Positions 35,099 to 45,544 of a DNA stretch of 53,652 nt are shown piece after piece. The DNA comes from Streptomyces sp. NRRL S-244. GTDB lineage: Bacteria > Actinomycetota > Actinomycetes > Streptomycetales > Streptomycetaceae. Position 1 is the stretch's first letter. The number at the start of each line of letters is the position of its first letter. The notes under the pieces are model-generated. The model did not search any database and was not told where the DNA came from. It saw nothing but the letters and a program-made list of their open reading frames with translations. A program made the position numbers and the translations under genes. Location: positions 1 through 53,652 of the forward strand of contig NZ_JOCX01000046.1 in assembly GCF_000717915.1 (NCBI RefSeq), written 5' to 3'.

Positions 35099-38000
35099 GA
35101 CCGGTCGGGTCGCTGTGCGTGATGGGGTTGTTGTGGCTGTAGCCGTACCCGTCCATCTGGAGGGGGTCGGTGACGTCCATCAACGGGTCGACGGAGATGA
35201 ACCGGCCCGTGGCCGGGTCGTATTCGCGGGCGCCGAGGTGGGTCAGTCCGGTGTCCGCGTCCCGGGTGCCTCCGACGAAGCCCCGCTCACCGGCCCAGTC
35301 GGACGGCTGCGCACCGCGGGGGCCGCCGAACAAGGCGGTCTTGCGGCGGACGACCGCCTGGGTCGACGCGTCGATCTGGGTGGTGCCGGTGCCGTGGTGG
35401 TCGGCCAGCAGGAAGGTGAGCTTGCCACCGGTCCGCATGGCCACGGTGGTCTCGCCGGCCGTGTAGTAGCGGGTACCGGTGAGCGTGCCGTTCTTGGCGA
35501 GCTTCAGCTCGTTGCCACCCGGCAGGTACAGCGTGGTCCCGGAGGAATCGGTGCGGGTGGCCCGCTTGCCTTCGGCGTCGTACTGGTAGCCGGTGGTCAG
35601 CGTCCCCTGCTTGGTTTTGGCCAGATGGCCCTCGGTGTCCCACTCCAGGATCTGCTCGGCCGCGGAACCGACCTTGCGGCTGGTGGTGTTGCCCGTCTCG
35701 TTGTAGGCGTAGGACTCCGAAGCGGTACCCGCCGGGCCGGTCTGGGAGACCGACGGCAGAGCGTGCTTGCCGGTGGCCGGGGCTCCGTACGTGCGGGTGA
35801 TGTCCGCCGCCGGGCCCGACGGCGTCTTGTGCTGGACCTCCGTCTTCCGGTTGCCCGTGGCGCCGTAGGTGTACGTCGTCCAGTAGGCATCCGGGCCGCC
35901 CACCGTGGCCGCGGACGGGCCGGCCGCGCAGTTGTTCTGAGCGGCGGGCGCGGTGGTCCAGGCCTGCGTGATCTGCTGCAGCGCATCCAGGGTGAAGCAC
36001 TGGTTGTCCGTCACCTGCTGCGCGTCCTGGCCGGAGACGGTCTTCACCGAGGTGATGTTCCCGCTCGGATCGTATCCGTAGCTGGTGTCGTCGATGCGCC
36101 CCGGTGCCAGTTCACGGTCGGTGACGGAACGGGTCATCGCGCCGGTGTGGTCGTCGTACTCGAAGGAGCTCCACACGTGCTTGGCGAAGTCGCCGTACTC
36201 GGCCCGGGTCGCCCGGCCGTAGTGGTCGTAGGTCATCGCCGAGACGAGCGGGTCGATGCCCGCGCCCACGGTGTCGAGCAGGCCGCCGGCAGCCGTGTAG
36301 GTGTTGTTGATCTTCTCGGCCGGCAGGTCGCCGATGGCGGGCTGCTGGACCCACATCACCTGGCCGGTGTTGGCGTTGTAGCTGGTCGTCCACTTGTAGG
36401 TGCCCGCCAGGGTGCCGTTCTCCGGCGAAGCGGGGATGGTGACCTGGCTCGTGACCGGCTTGTAGGCACCGTTGTAGACCGTGACCGCTTCTTCGAAGGC
36501 CTTGCCGTCGATCCAGCGGGTGGACTTCGCAAGCTGGCCCTTGCCGCCGGTGGCGGTGTCGTACGCCCAGTTCGCGAGAGTGGTGGTGCCCTGCTTCAAC
36601 GCAGTCTTGCGGCCGAGTTCGTCGTAGTCGGTGTGCAGGGTGATACCCCGGGCATTGCGGATGTCGGTCGCCCGGTTGCCCTGGTCGAAGGTGACGTCCG
36701 AGATGCCCTTGTCGGGGTCCTCCACGTGGGTCTGGCGGCCGGCGACGTCGTAGCCGTACTTCCAGACCGCGCCGACCGGATCGGTGACCTGCGAAAGCCG
36801 GCCGAGCTTGTCGTACGAATACGTCGTCGGCTGGGACGTGGTACGGGCTGCGTCGGTGTACGTCTCGACCTTGGTGGTGAGCCCCCTGGCGTCGACCACC
36901 GTCTTCTTGCCGCCTCCGACCGACGGGATCACGGTCGTGGTGTCACCGGTGTAGACCGTCGAGCTGCGCTTGGTCTCGTCACCGAACCTGCGGGAGATCA
37001 CGTCGGTGACACGGCCCGCGCCGTCGAAGAGGGTGTCGGTGGACGCCGGGTAGTCCAGCTCCTGACCGGTGACCAGGACGGGCTCCGGCCTGCCGCTCGC
37101 GTAGTACATGCCGGAAGAGCGCCAGGCCTGACCGCGCGTGTCGTACGAGGTCTCGTTGATCAGTCTCCCCTGGCCGTCGGGCGAGGGAGCCTGGGTCTGC
37201 CGGGAACGCAGCAGGCCGTCGAAGAAGGCGTAGGACGACTGGTAGACCGAGTTGTGGTCCAGGGCACTCGTCGTGACGACGTTCGGGCCGTCCTGGCGGA
37301 CGAGGTAGGAGAACTTGTAGCTGGGCGAATCGGGATTGGCCGAGGCCGGGCGGGTCGGGATCCAGATCTTGGTGACCCGGCCGAACGGGTCGTAGGCGGT
37401 GGTGGTGACCCTGTTGTTGGCGTCCGTGACGCTCAGAGGCTGGCTGCGCAGCGGGTCCGAGACCGTGGTGATCTTGTGCGTGAGCGGGTTGGTGACCACC
37501 GTGGTGGTGGGCACCTCGCCCGTAGCCGGCGTGTAGACCGTGGTGACCGTCTTGCCGTACGAGTCGGTCGCGGTCAGCGCCCGGCCGTACATGTCGTAGT
37601 CGGCGACCGGAGTGGTGCTGACGACGTCGTAGCCGGTTCCGGTGCCGTTGATCCGCTCGGTCTTCGTGACGTCGCCCTTGGCGGGTGCCGCCCCGAGCGT
37701 GGTCGAGCCGTCGAAGTAGGAGCGGTTGTCGGAGATGACGTCGGACGGCCGACTGACAGGTGAACCGCAGGCCACCGCGACCTTCTCGATCCGGTACACC
37801 CGTTCGATCAGCCAGTTGCCGGTGTTGCGGGCGAACGACGCCATGGTGCAGCTTTCGTCGCCCGTGCGGTCCGTGTCGCCGAGGTCCGACGTCTGGGAGA
37901 CCATGCCGTAGGCGTCGAACGACCGGATGAGGGCGGTCTTGCGCTGACCACCGCTCACGGTGGTCAGCTTCTCCTCCTTCTCGACGCCCGTCATGAAGGC

Positions 38001-40359
38001 TTGCAGGTCGGGCAGCCCCGATCGGCTGCGGGCAGCCGTGGCCGCCGACACCCAGGGGGTCGAGGAGGTCGCCGAGACCAGGGCGCCGCCGTCACCGTTG
38101 TACGTGGCGGACGCGCGCGGCATCCCGCCGAACTGCTCGCGGTCGGTCACCGCGGCGCCGGCGTAGTCCTTCACCTGCGCTCCGTCGACACCCCGGAAGT
38201 AGACCGTCTCCGACAGGGTCTTGGGGTCCGAACCGGCGCCGGTGCGGGTCTGTACGCGCCCGTAGCCGCGTGGCGCGGAGTAGGTACGGTCCTCCGGCTT
38301 GGTGAACTCGTCCGAGCTCTTGGCCCAGCCCGGGCCGTCCAGATAGGTGTAGGCGGTCACGGTGTCCGGGGTGGACGCCAGGTTGTCGCTTTCCACGATC
38401 TGGGTGACGACGTAGGTGTTGAACCAGTCCTCCTTGGAGGTCTGGCCTTCGAAGGCCCACTTCACCGGGAAGCAGCGGGCGGTGTTGGTCCCGTCGGCCG
38501 GTGGGAGCTTGGTGGCGGTGCACTCCGGCTGGGAGTAGTACGCACCGAGCACGCCGCCGGTCTCGGTATTGATCTGCGACATGCGCAGCCGGATGAACGG
38601 CGCGAGCCCGTCACCGGTCTTGTCGACCCGGTTGGCCCGCTGTTCACCGGCGAAGGTGACGGGCGGCAGGGCCAGGTCACTGCCCACCTTGCCGGTGTGC
38701 TGGACGGACTTCAGCCACATGGGGGTCGAGACGCCGTCACCCGACGCGGGGAAGTCCTGGGCGAGGCTCCAGCTGTCCACGGGCTTCAGGACACCGCCGG
38801 TCAGCACGTTCGTGGTGATCGAGGCGAGGCGCTTGCGCGACCAGAAGGTCGGGGCGAACTGGTTCTTGCACTCGTCCCCGTCCTTGCAGTGCTGGTCGAA
38901 GGGGGTGTCGGGCCAGTTCTTGGCATTGGTTTCGTCGAAGGTGCCGCAGCCCGTCAGGCAGCGCTCGGCGACGTCGAACTTCACCCGGCCCATGGCCTTG
39001 CCGGTGTACACGGCGTCGGCGCGCAGGCCGTAGTCGATGTGGTCGAGCCAGCCGCCGCGGACGTACGGGGTGCTGGTGCCCTTGCCGGTGGACTCGTTGA
39101 AGGCCCGGGCGTAGTTGTTCTTCTCGGTGTTCCAGTAGTACGCCATGGCGTTGCCGTGCGTGTCGACGACGTAGTCGAGCTGCCAGCGCCAGGCCTGCTG
39201 GCACCAGCCGCTGGCGAAGGTCGCGTTGTAGCACGGCTCGCCGGCCTGGTTGCCGAACACGGGAACGGTCCAGGTGGAGTTGGTGACCGGGTCGTCGGCG
39301 GCGGTGCCGTTGTCCTTCCAGCCCGGGAGCCGGTTCAGGCCGAAGAAGTACTGGGTGCCGTCGGTCGTCGTGACCTTCCAGTGCTCGCCCACGCCGTCGA
39401 CGCCGGCCGTGCCCTTGTCACCGTTGGTCGCGCCGGTGAGCTTCTCGACCTTCTCGCCCGAGTCGGAGACCGGGTGCCAGCCCTTGGCCGCGTCGTAGAC
39501 CAGCTCGCTGGTCTTGCTGCCGAGGTGCAGCACGGCGTTGTTGTTGTACCAGCACTCGTCGAACTCCTTGGTGGTGTTCGTACCGCCGGTCTTGTCGTCC
39601 TGGCAGGCCTTGTACTTGCGCTCGATGAAGCCGGGTTCGTACGTCCAGCCGTCACCCAGCCAGCTCGGCTGGTTGTTGGACGCGGCCGTGCGGCCGTCCA
39701 CCGCCTGCGAGCTGTAGTCCAGCGCCACTCCCGGCTGCAGACCGCCGGGAACGGCCGGCACCCCGATGGGGTACGACCAGCTCAGCCCGCCGGTGGGCCC
39801 GCCGGCACTCCAGGAGCCCGAGGCCGTCAGCGAGGTCGCTTTGTAGTCGCCCGTTGCGCCGGACGCTTCCGCGGTGGCGGCGAGGACGGTCGCGCCGCCC
39901 GATGCGGCGGCGGCAGCGGACATCGTCCTCTTGCCGGACTTCGCTGCGGCGCCTGTCACGCCGGGGGTGCTGATCTGGGCGGACAGTTTGCCGGTGCGGG
40001 TGTCGTTCTTGGTCTGCAGCGGCTTCTGGGTCCGGCACTCCGGGCGTTCGGGAGTGGTCAGGGCGCAGGCCGGGAGTTCCGCCCGTGGCCAGGGAAACCT
40101 CGGCGGAGCCGGCCGCGGGCCAGCTCGCCTTCGGTTTCTGCTTCTTCCAAGAATTATCGGAAGCCGCGTCCGGACGCTTGGCGCCCCCAACGGCAACCTT
40201 CCCCACCGGAACTGCCTTCGGCTGCTTCAGTACTGGCAGCGACGGACCCTTCTTGGCCTCCGCCGCTATTGCTGCACCAGGCAGCACGCCGACGAGGACT
40301 ATTGCGGCCACAGCCGCTGAAAGTCCTCGTGTGCGAAATCGTCTCACACCCCACCCCAA
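34185..40359 (-). pseudogene. RHS/YD-repeat polymorphic toxin, apparently frameshifted near the N-terminus
   Basis: Two overlapping frames together encode one RHS protein. The first (from TTG 40359 or GTG 40347) gives a signal peptide (LSAAVAAIVLVGVLPGAAIAAEA) and runs to KASWPAAGSAEVSLATGG. The rest (ELPACALTTPERPECRTQKP onward, ~1965 residues) is one base out of phase, joining near 40075-40095. The body has LDYSSQAVDGRTAASNN, many YD repeats (YDKLGRLSQVTDP, YDVAGRQTHVED, YDELGRKTAL) and the RHS core end REYDPATGRFISVDPLMD. The last ~300 residues after SDPTGL are a lower-GC variable tip without a recognised toxin fold. Related proteins have a longer region between the two parts, so an internal deletion with frameshift is likely. 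A sequencing error is the alternative. Confidence 0.75.
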
Positions 40360-40537
40360 CTGCTCTAATGGAAATATTCGGAGCGCAGACTAGCAGGGTG
40401 ATTTGCATTACCGGATGCACTGTCAGAAAGCATGAATTGCCGCTGCTTACCTCCAATGAACACAAAGTTGATCTTGTGGGGAGGAATCGGATGCGTGCGC
40501 CCATTTCTTGCTCGGCCTGCATCCCCTCTGATTCCTG

Positions 40538-41275
40538 TCAGGGGCAATGCGGAATGGCGACTTCCGGTGATTCTCCGAGGGCCGAGGTGCGGCGGGTGCG
40601 GAGGAGGAAGTCGGCCACTCGGGCGTGGTCCGGGTCCGGGGGGAGGGGGGTGGTGGTCAGGGCCGTGTCCGACTCTTCCCGGAGGCGGGTCATCCAGGTG
40701 TCCGTCTCCGGCCAGGTGAGTTCGCCGCGCTTGACCGCGAGCAGGCGGTCGCGGTGGTCGGTGGCATCGATCGTCAGGCGGCCCGTGCGCAGCAGGTCGC
40801 GGCAGGACAGGAGCAGGCGCAGCAGGTGCATGGCGTGCTTCCAGCGCGGGGCGCCGTGGATGCGGACGTCCGCGACGAGTTTGGAGTGCTGGGACATCGC
40901 GTACCGGGTGAAGGTGGTGTGCACCCGGCGGGACAGGAAGGCCCCCCGGAGGGAGAGGAGTTCCTCGCCCAGCGGGGTCAGCCGTTCCACCAGCGGGGAG
41001 TGCAGGCACTCCAGGATGTTCGGGTTGGCGCGCAGGGCGAGTTCGCAGAAGCGCTCCAACTCCCAGGAGAACTCCTCCTCCCGCGGGCCCTCCACGTGCG
41101 TCGGCGGCTTCTCGAAGCGCCAGAAGAGCGGCGTCGGGGCGAGGTAGACGCCGCGCCGGTCGGTGTCGCTCGCCTCCGTCGCCAGGCCGAACGCCCGGGA
41201 GCCCATCACGCACGCGTAGATCGTGTGTTCGCGTACGAGGGTTAGGGCTTCCGGGGGTGTGGTCGGCGCGTTCAT
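40538..41275 (-). CDS. Predicted nucleotidyltransferase of the DNA polymerase beta superfamily (RlaP-like)
   Basis: A 245-residue protein. The N-terminal GSRAFGLATEASDTDRRGVYL contains the GS-x10-DxD pattern of pol-beta nucleotidyltransferases. Later conserved parts are the PNILECLHSP segment and RWKHAMHLLRLLLSCRDLL. The best match in memory is the RlaP family (RNA-ligase-associated nucleotidyltransferase), but no RNA ligase gene is adjacent, so a role in RNA repair is not supported here. It is leftward, upstream of the RHS gene on the same strand with a ~178-base AT-richer gap. Confidence 0.75.
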   Translation of the reverse strand: MNAPTTPPEALTLVREHTIYACVMGSRAFGLATEASDTDRRGVYLAPTPLFWRFEKPPTHVEGPREEEFSWELERFCELALRANPNILECLHSPLVERLTPLGEELLSLRGAFLSRRVHTTFTRYAMSQHSKLVADVRIHGAPRWKHAMHLLRLLLSCRDLLRTGRLTIDATDHRDRLLAVKRGELTWPETDTWMTRLREESDTALTTTPLPPDPDHARVADFLLRTRRTSALGESPEVAIPHCP

Positions 41276-41303
41276 CCCGGGAGCGTAGGCCGGGGCGGCC
41301 GGG

Positions 41304-41777
41304 CTACGCGAGCGAGATATCCCCGTCCGGGGCCACCGTGATCTGCTTCTCCGCCAGGGGGCGGGTCGCCGGGCCGTGGGCCACCGCGCCGTCCGTGATC
41401 TGGAACTTGCTGCCGTGGCAGGGGCAGTCGATGGTGCCGGCCTCCACTTTGTTCACCAGGCAGCCCTGGTGCGTGCAGACGGCCGTGAAGCAGCGGAAGG
41501 ACCCGGCCGTGGGCTGGGTGACCACCAGCTTCTGCTCCTTGAGGACCGTGCCGCCGCCCACCGGCACCGCGGAGGATTTGAGCAGCGCCTTGCCCGTTCC
41601 CGACGAGGGGGAGGAGGGGGAGGACGGGGCCGCCGCCTCCGGGGTCGAGGGGCTGCCGGGCTCGCTGTTCGGGCTCTTCTCGTCGCCGCCGCACGCGGTG
41701 AGCGTGCCGCCGGCCAGCGCGACGGCCGCTCCTGCCGCCAGTACGGTACGGCGGGCCGTCGGCGTGGGGTCGCTCAT
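41304..41777 (-). CDS. Rieske (2Fe-2S) protein, predicted Tat-exported lipoprotein
   Basis: A 157-residue protein. The N-terminus TARRTVLAAGAAVALAGGTLTACGG has a twin-arginine pair and a lipobox ending in LTAC, so export by Tat and lipid anchoring are predicted. A Ser/Pro linker follows. The Rieske domain has CTHQGCLVNK and CPCHGSKF, giving the two Cys and two His cluster ligands. The partner oxidoreductase is unknown. The ATG at 41777 is preferred over the longer frame (to 41993): GAGGAG lies just upstream and the upstream residues do not resemble a signal. Confidence 0.9.
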   Translation of the reverse strand: MSDPTPTARRTVLAAGAAVALAGGTLTACGGDEKSPNSEPGSPSTPEAAAPSSPSSPSSGTGKALLKSSAVPVGGGTVLKEQKLVVTQPTAGSFRCFTAVCTHQGCLVNKVEAGTIDCPCHGSKFQITDGAVAHGPATRPLAEKQITVAPDGDISLA

Positions 41778-41865
41778 GGGGTGCTCCTCGATCGGGTCGC
41801 TCCGGGATGGCGAGCAGCATCCTGGCGTGTCGGGGGCCCCAGGAGAAGCCCCCGCGCCGCCCGGC

Positions 41866-42207
41866 TCAGGAGCCCGGCTCCCACGGGGCCAGTTCCGTCG
41901 GGCCGCCCGGCGTACGCACGACCTCCCAGAGGCGGACCACGGCCGCCCGGTCCAACGGGCCGTGGACGTGCGGGTAGCGGCCGCCCGATTCACCCTCGCG
42001 GCGGACCTCCGAGGTCAGGGCCCGCTCGTCGAGCTCGACGGCCAGCAGCGGACCCGGTACGTCGCGGTAGTGCGCGTCCGCGATCGCGAGCACCGTCGGG
42101 CGGTCCGCCGAACAGTGCACGAAGCCCTCCGAGTCGAGCGAGGAGGGGGCGTACGGAAGCTCGGGCTCGGCGGTCCAGTCGGCGAGCGGCACGATGTGGA
42201 AGATCAT
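41866..42207 (-). CDS. DUF952 family protein
   Basis: A 113-residue protein starting MIFHIVPLADW. DUF952 marks include SLDSEGFVHCSADRPTVLAIADAHY, the LLAVELDE strand, and YPHVHGPLDRAAVV. Its function is not established. The frame is open to 42309, but homology begins at ATG 42207, so the shorter product is chosen; its ribosome binding site is weak. It is leftward, divergent from the YidB-like gene at 42315, leaving about 107 bases for both promoters. Confidence 0.82.
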   Translation of the reverse strand: MIFHIVPLADWTAEPELPYAPSSLDSEGFVHCSADRPTVLAIADAHYRDVPGPLLAVELDERALTSEVRREGESGGRYPHVHGPLDRAAVVRLWEVVRTPGGPTELAPWEPGS

Positions 42208-42314
42208 GTCGATCGTTCTACCGCAGGGGCTGCCGAACGCTTGCACCAAGTGGCGGAATGGACTGGATCGGGTGACATTGTCCGTGTCCCGAACCCTCTC
42301 GAAAGGCATGGACG

Positions 42315-42761
42315 ATGGCGGGTAACGACCTCGGCTCCCTTCTGGGCGGTCTCCTCGGAGGCGGCAGCGGCGGCCAGGCAGGCGGCGGTGGCGGCGGCAA
42401 CATCCTCGGCGCGCTGCTCGGTGCCCTCATGGGCGGCGGCGGTGCGGCCGGGGCCCAGGGGGCCGGAGGCGGGAACAATCCGCTCGGCGGGCTGATGGAC
42501 ATGCTCAGCAAGTCCGGTCTCGCCGACCAGGCGCAGTCCTGGATCGGCACGGGCGACAACAAGCCCGTCAGCGGCGCCCAGATCGCCGAGGCGCTGCCGG
42601 ACGACACCCTGCAACAGGTCGCCCAGCAGGCGGGGGTCAGCCCGCAGGAGGCCGCCGACCAGATCGCGGAGTCGCTGCCGGACGCCGTCGACAAGCTGAG
42701 CCCGGCGGGTTCGATCCCGAGCGGGTCGCTCGAGGACATCATCCGCCAGCAGAACCTCTGA
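42315..42761 (+). CDS. YidB-like DUF937 family protein
   Basis: A 148-residue protein. The N-terminal half is Gly-rich (LGSLLGGLLGGG, NILGALLGALMGGGG) and the C-terminal half carries the DUF937/YidB pattern: LGGLMDMLSKSGLADQAQSWIGTGDNKPVS, then AEALPDDTLQQVAQQAGVSPQ and SLPDAVDKLSPAGSIPS. Its function is unknown. The upstream AAAGG at ~8 bases supports ATG 42315; an ATG two codons earlier (42309) is also possible. Confidence 0.82.
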   Translation: MAGNDLGSLLGGLLGGGSGGQAGGGGGGNILGALLGALMGGGGAAGAQGAGGGNNPLGGLMDMLSKSGLADQAQSWIGTGDNKPVSGAQIAEALPDDTLQQVAQQAGVSPQEAADQIAESLPDAVDKLSPAGSIPSGSLEDIIRQQNL

Positions 42762-42789
42762 CCCGCGCGCGTCGGAGCGTTGGAGCGCG

Positions 42790-42835
42790 CCGAGGGCCCG
42801 GCCGCCGTCCCACATGACGGGCTGCCGGGCCCTCT
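42790..42835 (+). terminator. Hairpin terminator after the YidB-like gene
   Basis: An 11-bp outer stem (gagggcccggc with its complement) encloses a small inner stem (ccgtc/gacgg). It lies 30 bases after the stop and ahead of tyrA. Confidence 0.75.
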
Positions 42836-42904
42836 CGGCGTGTGCGCTGGCTACTCTGGCCCTGACTTGCCGTTACTCGTCACCCGCACCCCTGGAGCGC
42901 CCCC

Positions 42905-43993
42905 GTGAGAACCGCCGTCGTGATCGGAACCGGACTGATCGGCACCTCCGCGGCGCTCGCCCTGACCGCCCGCGGGATCACCGTCCACCTCGCCGACCAC
43001 GATCCGGCCCAGGCCCGTACGGCCGCCGCCCTCGGCGCCGGCACCGACGAGGCCCCCGAGGGCCAGGTCGACCTCGCGATCGTCGCCGTACCGCCGGCCC
43101 ACGTGGCGGCGTCGCTGGCCGAGGCGATCGGCCGCGGCGTGGCCCGGGCGTACGTGGACGTGGCCAGCGTCAAGGGCGGACCGCGCCGGGAGCTCGCGGC
43201 CCTCGGCGTGGACATCACGGCGTACATCGGGACCCACCCGATGGCGGGCAAGGAGCGGTCGGGCCCGCTCGCCGCGACCGCCGACCTCTTCGAGGGCCGG
43301 CCCTGGGTGCTGACCCCGACCCGGGACACCGACCACGAGGTGCTCAACCTGGCGCTCGAACTGGTGGCCCTGTGCAAGGCCGTACCGGTGGTCATGGACG
43401 CCGACGCGCACGACCGGGCGGTGGCGCTGGTCTCGCACACCCCGCAGCTGGTGTCCAGCATGGTCGCCGCGCGCCTGGAGGAGGCCGACGAGACGGCGGT
43501 GCGGCTGTGCGGCCAGGGGATCCGGGACGTGACGCGGATCGCCGCCTCCGATCCGCGGATGTGGGTGGAGATCCTCTCGGCGAACCCCGGCCCGGTGGCC
43601 GACGTCCTCGCCGGCATCGCCTCCGACCTCGAGGCCACGGTCGACGCACTGCGCGGGCTCCAGTCGGCGGACGTCGAGAAGCGGCGCGGCGGCGCGGCCG
43701 GCATCGAGGACGTCCTGAAGCGGGGCAACGCGGGCCGGGTCCGGGTACCGGGCAAGCACGGCGCGGCGCCCATCGCGTACGAGACGGTCGCCGTGCTGAT
43801 CAGCGACCAGCCGGGCGAGCTCGCGCGGATCTTCGCCGACGCCGGGCGGGCCGGGGTCAACATCGAGGACGTGCGGATCGAGCACGCCACGGGCCAGCAG
43901 GCCGGCCTGGTCCAGCTCATGGTCGACCCGAGGGCGGCCGCCGCCCTCACCGCGGAGCTGCGCGAACGCGGCTGGGCGCTGCGCCAGCAGTAG
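42905..43993 (+). CDS. tyrA: Prephenate dehydrogenase
   Basis: A 362-residue enzyme of tyrosine synthesis that oxidatively decarboxylates prephenate. The Rossmann motif is VIGTGLIGTSAAL near residue 7. The IGTHPMAGKERSGP segment carries the active-site His and substrate contacts, and LVSHTPQLVSSMVA is also conserved. A C-terminal ACT domain (YETVAVLISDQPGELARIF to the end, ~285-360) suggests allosteric control. The start is GTG 42905 with CTGGAGCG just upstream. A 23-bp duplication follows the stop. Confidence 0.93.
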   Translation: MRTAVVIGTGLIGTSAALALTARGITVHLADHDPAQARTAAALGAGTDEAPEGQVDLAIVAVPPAHVAASLAEAIGRGVARAYVDVASVKGGPRRELAALGVDITAYIGTHPMAGKERSGPLAATADLFEGRPWVLTPTRDTDHEVLNLALELVALCKAVPVVMDADAHDRAVALVSHTPQLVSSMVAARLEEADETAVRLCGQGIRDVTRIAASDPRMWVEILSANPGPVADVLAGIASDLEATVDALRGLQSADVEKRRGGAAGIEDVLKRGNAGRVRVPGKHGAAPIAYETVAVLISDQPGELARIFADAGRAGVNIEDVRIEHATGQQAGLVQLMVDPRAAAALTAELRERGWALRQQ

Positions 43994-44039
43994 CCGGTCG
44001 GCCCTCCTCCCCGGTACCGGTCGGCCCTCCTCCCCGGTA
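43994..44039. repeat. Perfect 23-bp tandem duplication
   Basis: The unit ccggtcggccctcctccccg plus gta occurs twice, back to back, immediately after the tyrA stop and before the cmk leader. It is a recent duplication or an unstable intergenic element. Confidence 0.95.
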
Positions 44040-44132
44040 CTGGGCGGCGCCCGTGTCCGGGGCCGGTAACCTTGGAGAGGGGCGCTTTGGCGCGCCCGGA
44101 CACGTACGCGCAACCAGGAAGGTGCCCGCACC

Positions 44133-44825
44133 GTGGAAACCGCAGCTCCGTCCGCCGTGATCGTCGCCATCGACGGTCCCTCCGGCACGGGCAAGTCCAG
44201 CACCTCCAAGGCCGTGGCCGCCAAGCTCGGGCTGCGCTACCTGGACACCGGTGCCCAGTACCGGGCCATCACCTGGTGGATGATCACCAACGGGATCGAC
44301 ACCGACGACCCCCACGCCATCGCCGTGGCCGCCGGCAAGCCCGGCATCGTCTCCGGTACGGACCCGGCCGCGCCGACCATCACGGTCGACGGCCTGGACG
44401 CCTCCGGCCCGATCCGCACCCAGGAGGTCACCTCCAAGGTCAGCGCCGTCAGCGCCGTCCCCGAGGTGCGCACCCTGATCACCGAGCTCCAGCGCTCCAT
44501 CGCCGCGTCGGCCGAGGGCGGGATCGTCGTCGAGGGGCGGGACATCGGCACCACCGTCCTGCCCGACGCCGACCTCAAGATCTTCCTGACCGCGTCCGCC
44601 GAGGCCCGCGCCGCGCGCCGCAGCGGTGAGCTGCGCGGCAAGGAGGCCACGGACCTCTCGGCCACCAAGGAAGCCCTGATCAAGCGCGACGCCGCCGACT
44701 CGGGCCGCAAGACCTCCCCGCTGGCCAAGGCCGACGACGCCGTCGAGGTCGACACCACCGAGCTCACGCTCGACCAGGTGATCGAATGCGTCGTGACCCT
44801 GGTCGAAGAGCGGCGCGGCAAGTGA
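44133..44825 (+). CDS. cmk: Cytidylate kinase
   Basis: A 230-residue CMP/dCMP kinase. The P-loop is IDGPSGTGKSSTSKA near residue 14, followed by LRYLDTGAQYRAITWW, the VSAVSAVPEVR segment, EGRDIGTTVLPDADLKIFLTAS and KRDAADSGRKTSPL. The length is normal. GTG 44133 has a GGAAGG element upstream. Its stop overlaps the acyltransferase start as GTGA. The cmk-plsC-der order is conserved in actinobacteria. Confidence 0.95.
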   Translation: METAAPSAVIVAIDGPSGTGKSSTSKAVAAKLGLRYLDTGAQYRAITWWMITNGIDTDDPHAIAVAAGKPGIVSGTDPAAPTITVDGLDASGPIRTQEVTSKVSAVSAVPEVRTLITELQRSIAASAEGGIVVEGRDIGTTVLPDADLKIFLTASAEARAARRSGELRGKEATDLSATKEALIKRDAADSGRKTSPLAKADDAVEVDTTELTLDQVIECVVTLVEERRGK

Positions 44826-45469
44826 GCGGAACGCCCTCCCTCAAGGGTGCGGCGCTCGGCCGGCGGATCGGCATCGGCCTCATGTACGGGCTGTGGAAGC
44901 CGCGCGTGCTGGGCGCCTGGCGCGTGCCCGCATCGGGGCCTGTCATCCTTGCCGTGAATCACGCGCACAACATCGACGGGCCGATGGTCATGGGCACCGC
45001 CCCGCGGCCGCTGCACTTCCTCATCAAGAAGGAGGCGTACGTCGGCCCGCTCGGCCCGTTCCTGGACGGGATCGGCCAGGTCAAGGTCGACCGTACGGGC
45101 GCGGACCGGGGCGCGATCAGCAAGGCGCTCGCGGTGCTCGACAACGGCGGAGCCCTGGGGATCTTCCCCGAGGGCACCCGCGGCGAGGGCGACTTCGCCT
45201 CGCTGCGCGCCGGGCTCGCGTACTTCGCGGTGCGCAGCGGCGCGCCCGTCGTGCCGGTCGCCGTACTCGGCAGCACCGAGCGCCAAGGGCGGCTGGTCCG
45301 CGGACTGCCGCCGTTCAAGAGCCGGGTCGACGTCGTCTTCGGCTCCGCCTTCGACGCGGGCGACGGCACCGGCCGCCGTACCCGTACGGCCCTGGACGAG
45401 GCCACCGTACGCATCCAGAGCAGGCTGACCGCCCACCTGGCCGACGCCAAGCGCCTGACCGGGCGCTGA
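44822..45469 (+). CDS. 1-acyl-sn-glycerol-3-phosphate acyltransferase (PlsC family)
   Basis: A 215-residue acyltransferase. Motif I is NHAHNIDGP (H-x4-D), followed by LHFLIKKEAYVGPLGPFLDGIGQVKVDRT and motif III FPEGTRGEGDFASLRAGL, then PVVPVAVLGS. It should acylate lysophosphatidic acid or a related lipid acceptor at the membrane. GTG 44822 overlaps the cmk stop by four bases. The frame continues left to 44786, but that part is out of phase with homology. Confidence 0.88.
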   Translation: MSGTPSLKGAALGRRIGIGLMYGLWKPRVLGAWRVPASGPVILAVNHAHNIDGPMVMGTAPRPLHFLIKKEAYVGPLGPFLDGIGQVKVDRTGADRGAISKALAVLDNGGALGIFPEGTRGEGDFASLRAGLAYFAVRSGAPVVPVAVLGSTERQGRLVRGLPPFKSRVDVVFGSAFDAGDGTGRRTRTALDEATVRIQSRLTAHLADAKRLTGR

Positions 45470-45544
45470 GCGAGACTTGACCTAGTAGTGGAACCGCGCT
45501 GCGCGGGCACCACCGATCACCACGAACGACGAGGAACGGACTTC

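Noticed and set aside
40523..40544. A short imperfect hairpin at the stop of the RlaP-like gene
   Set aside because: Stem has a bulge and overlaps the stop codon; too weak to call a terminator.
38001..41147. A 1048-codon rightward open frame
   Set aside because: It is antisense to the RHS gene, which shows clear YD repeats. Long antisense frames are expected at this GC content.
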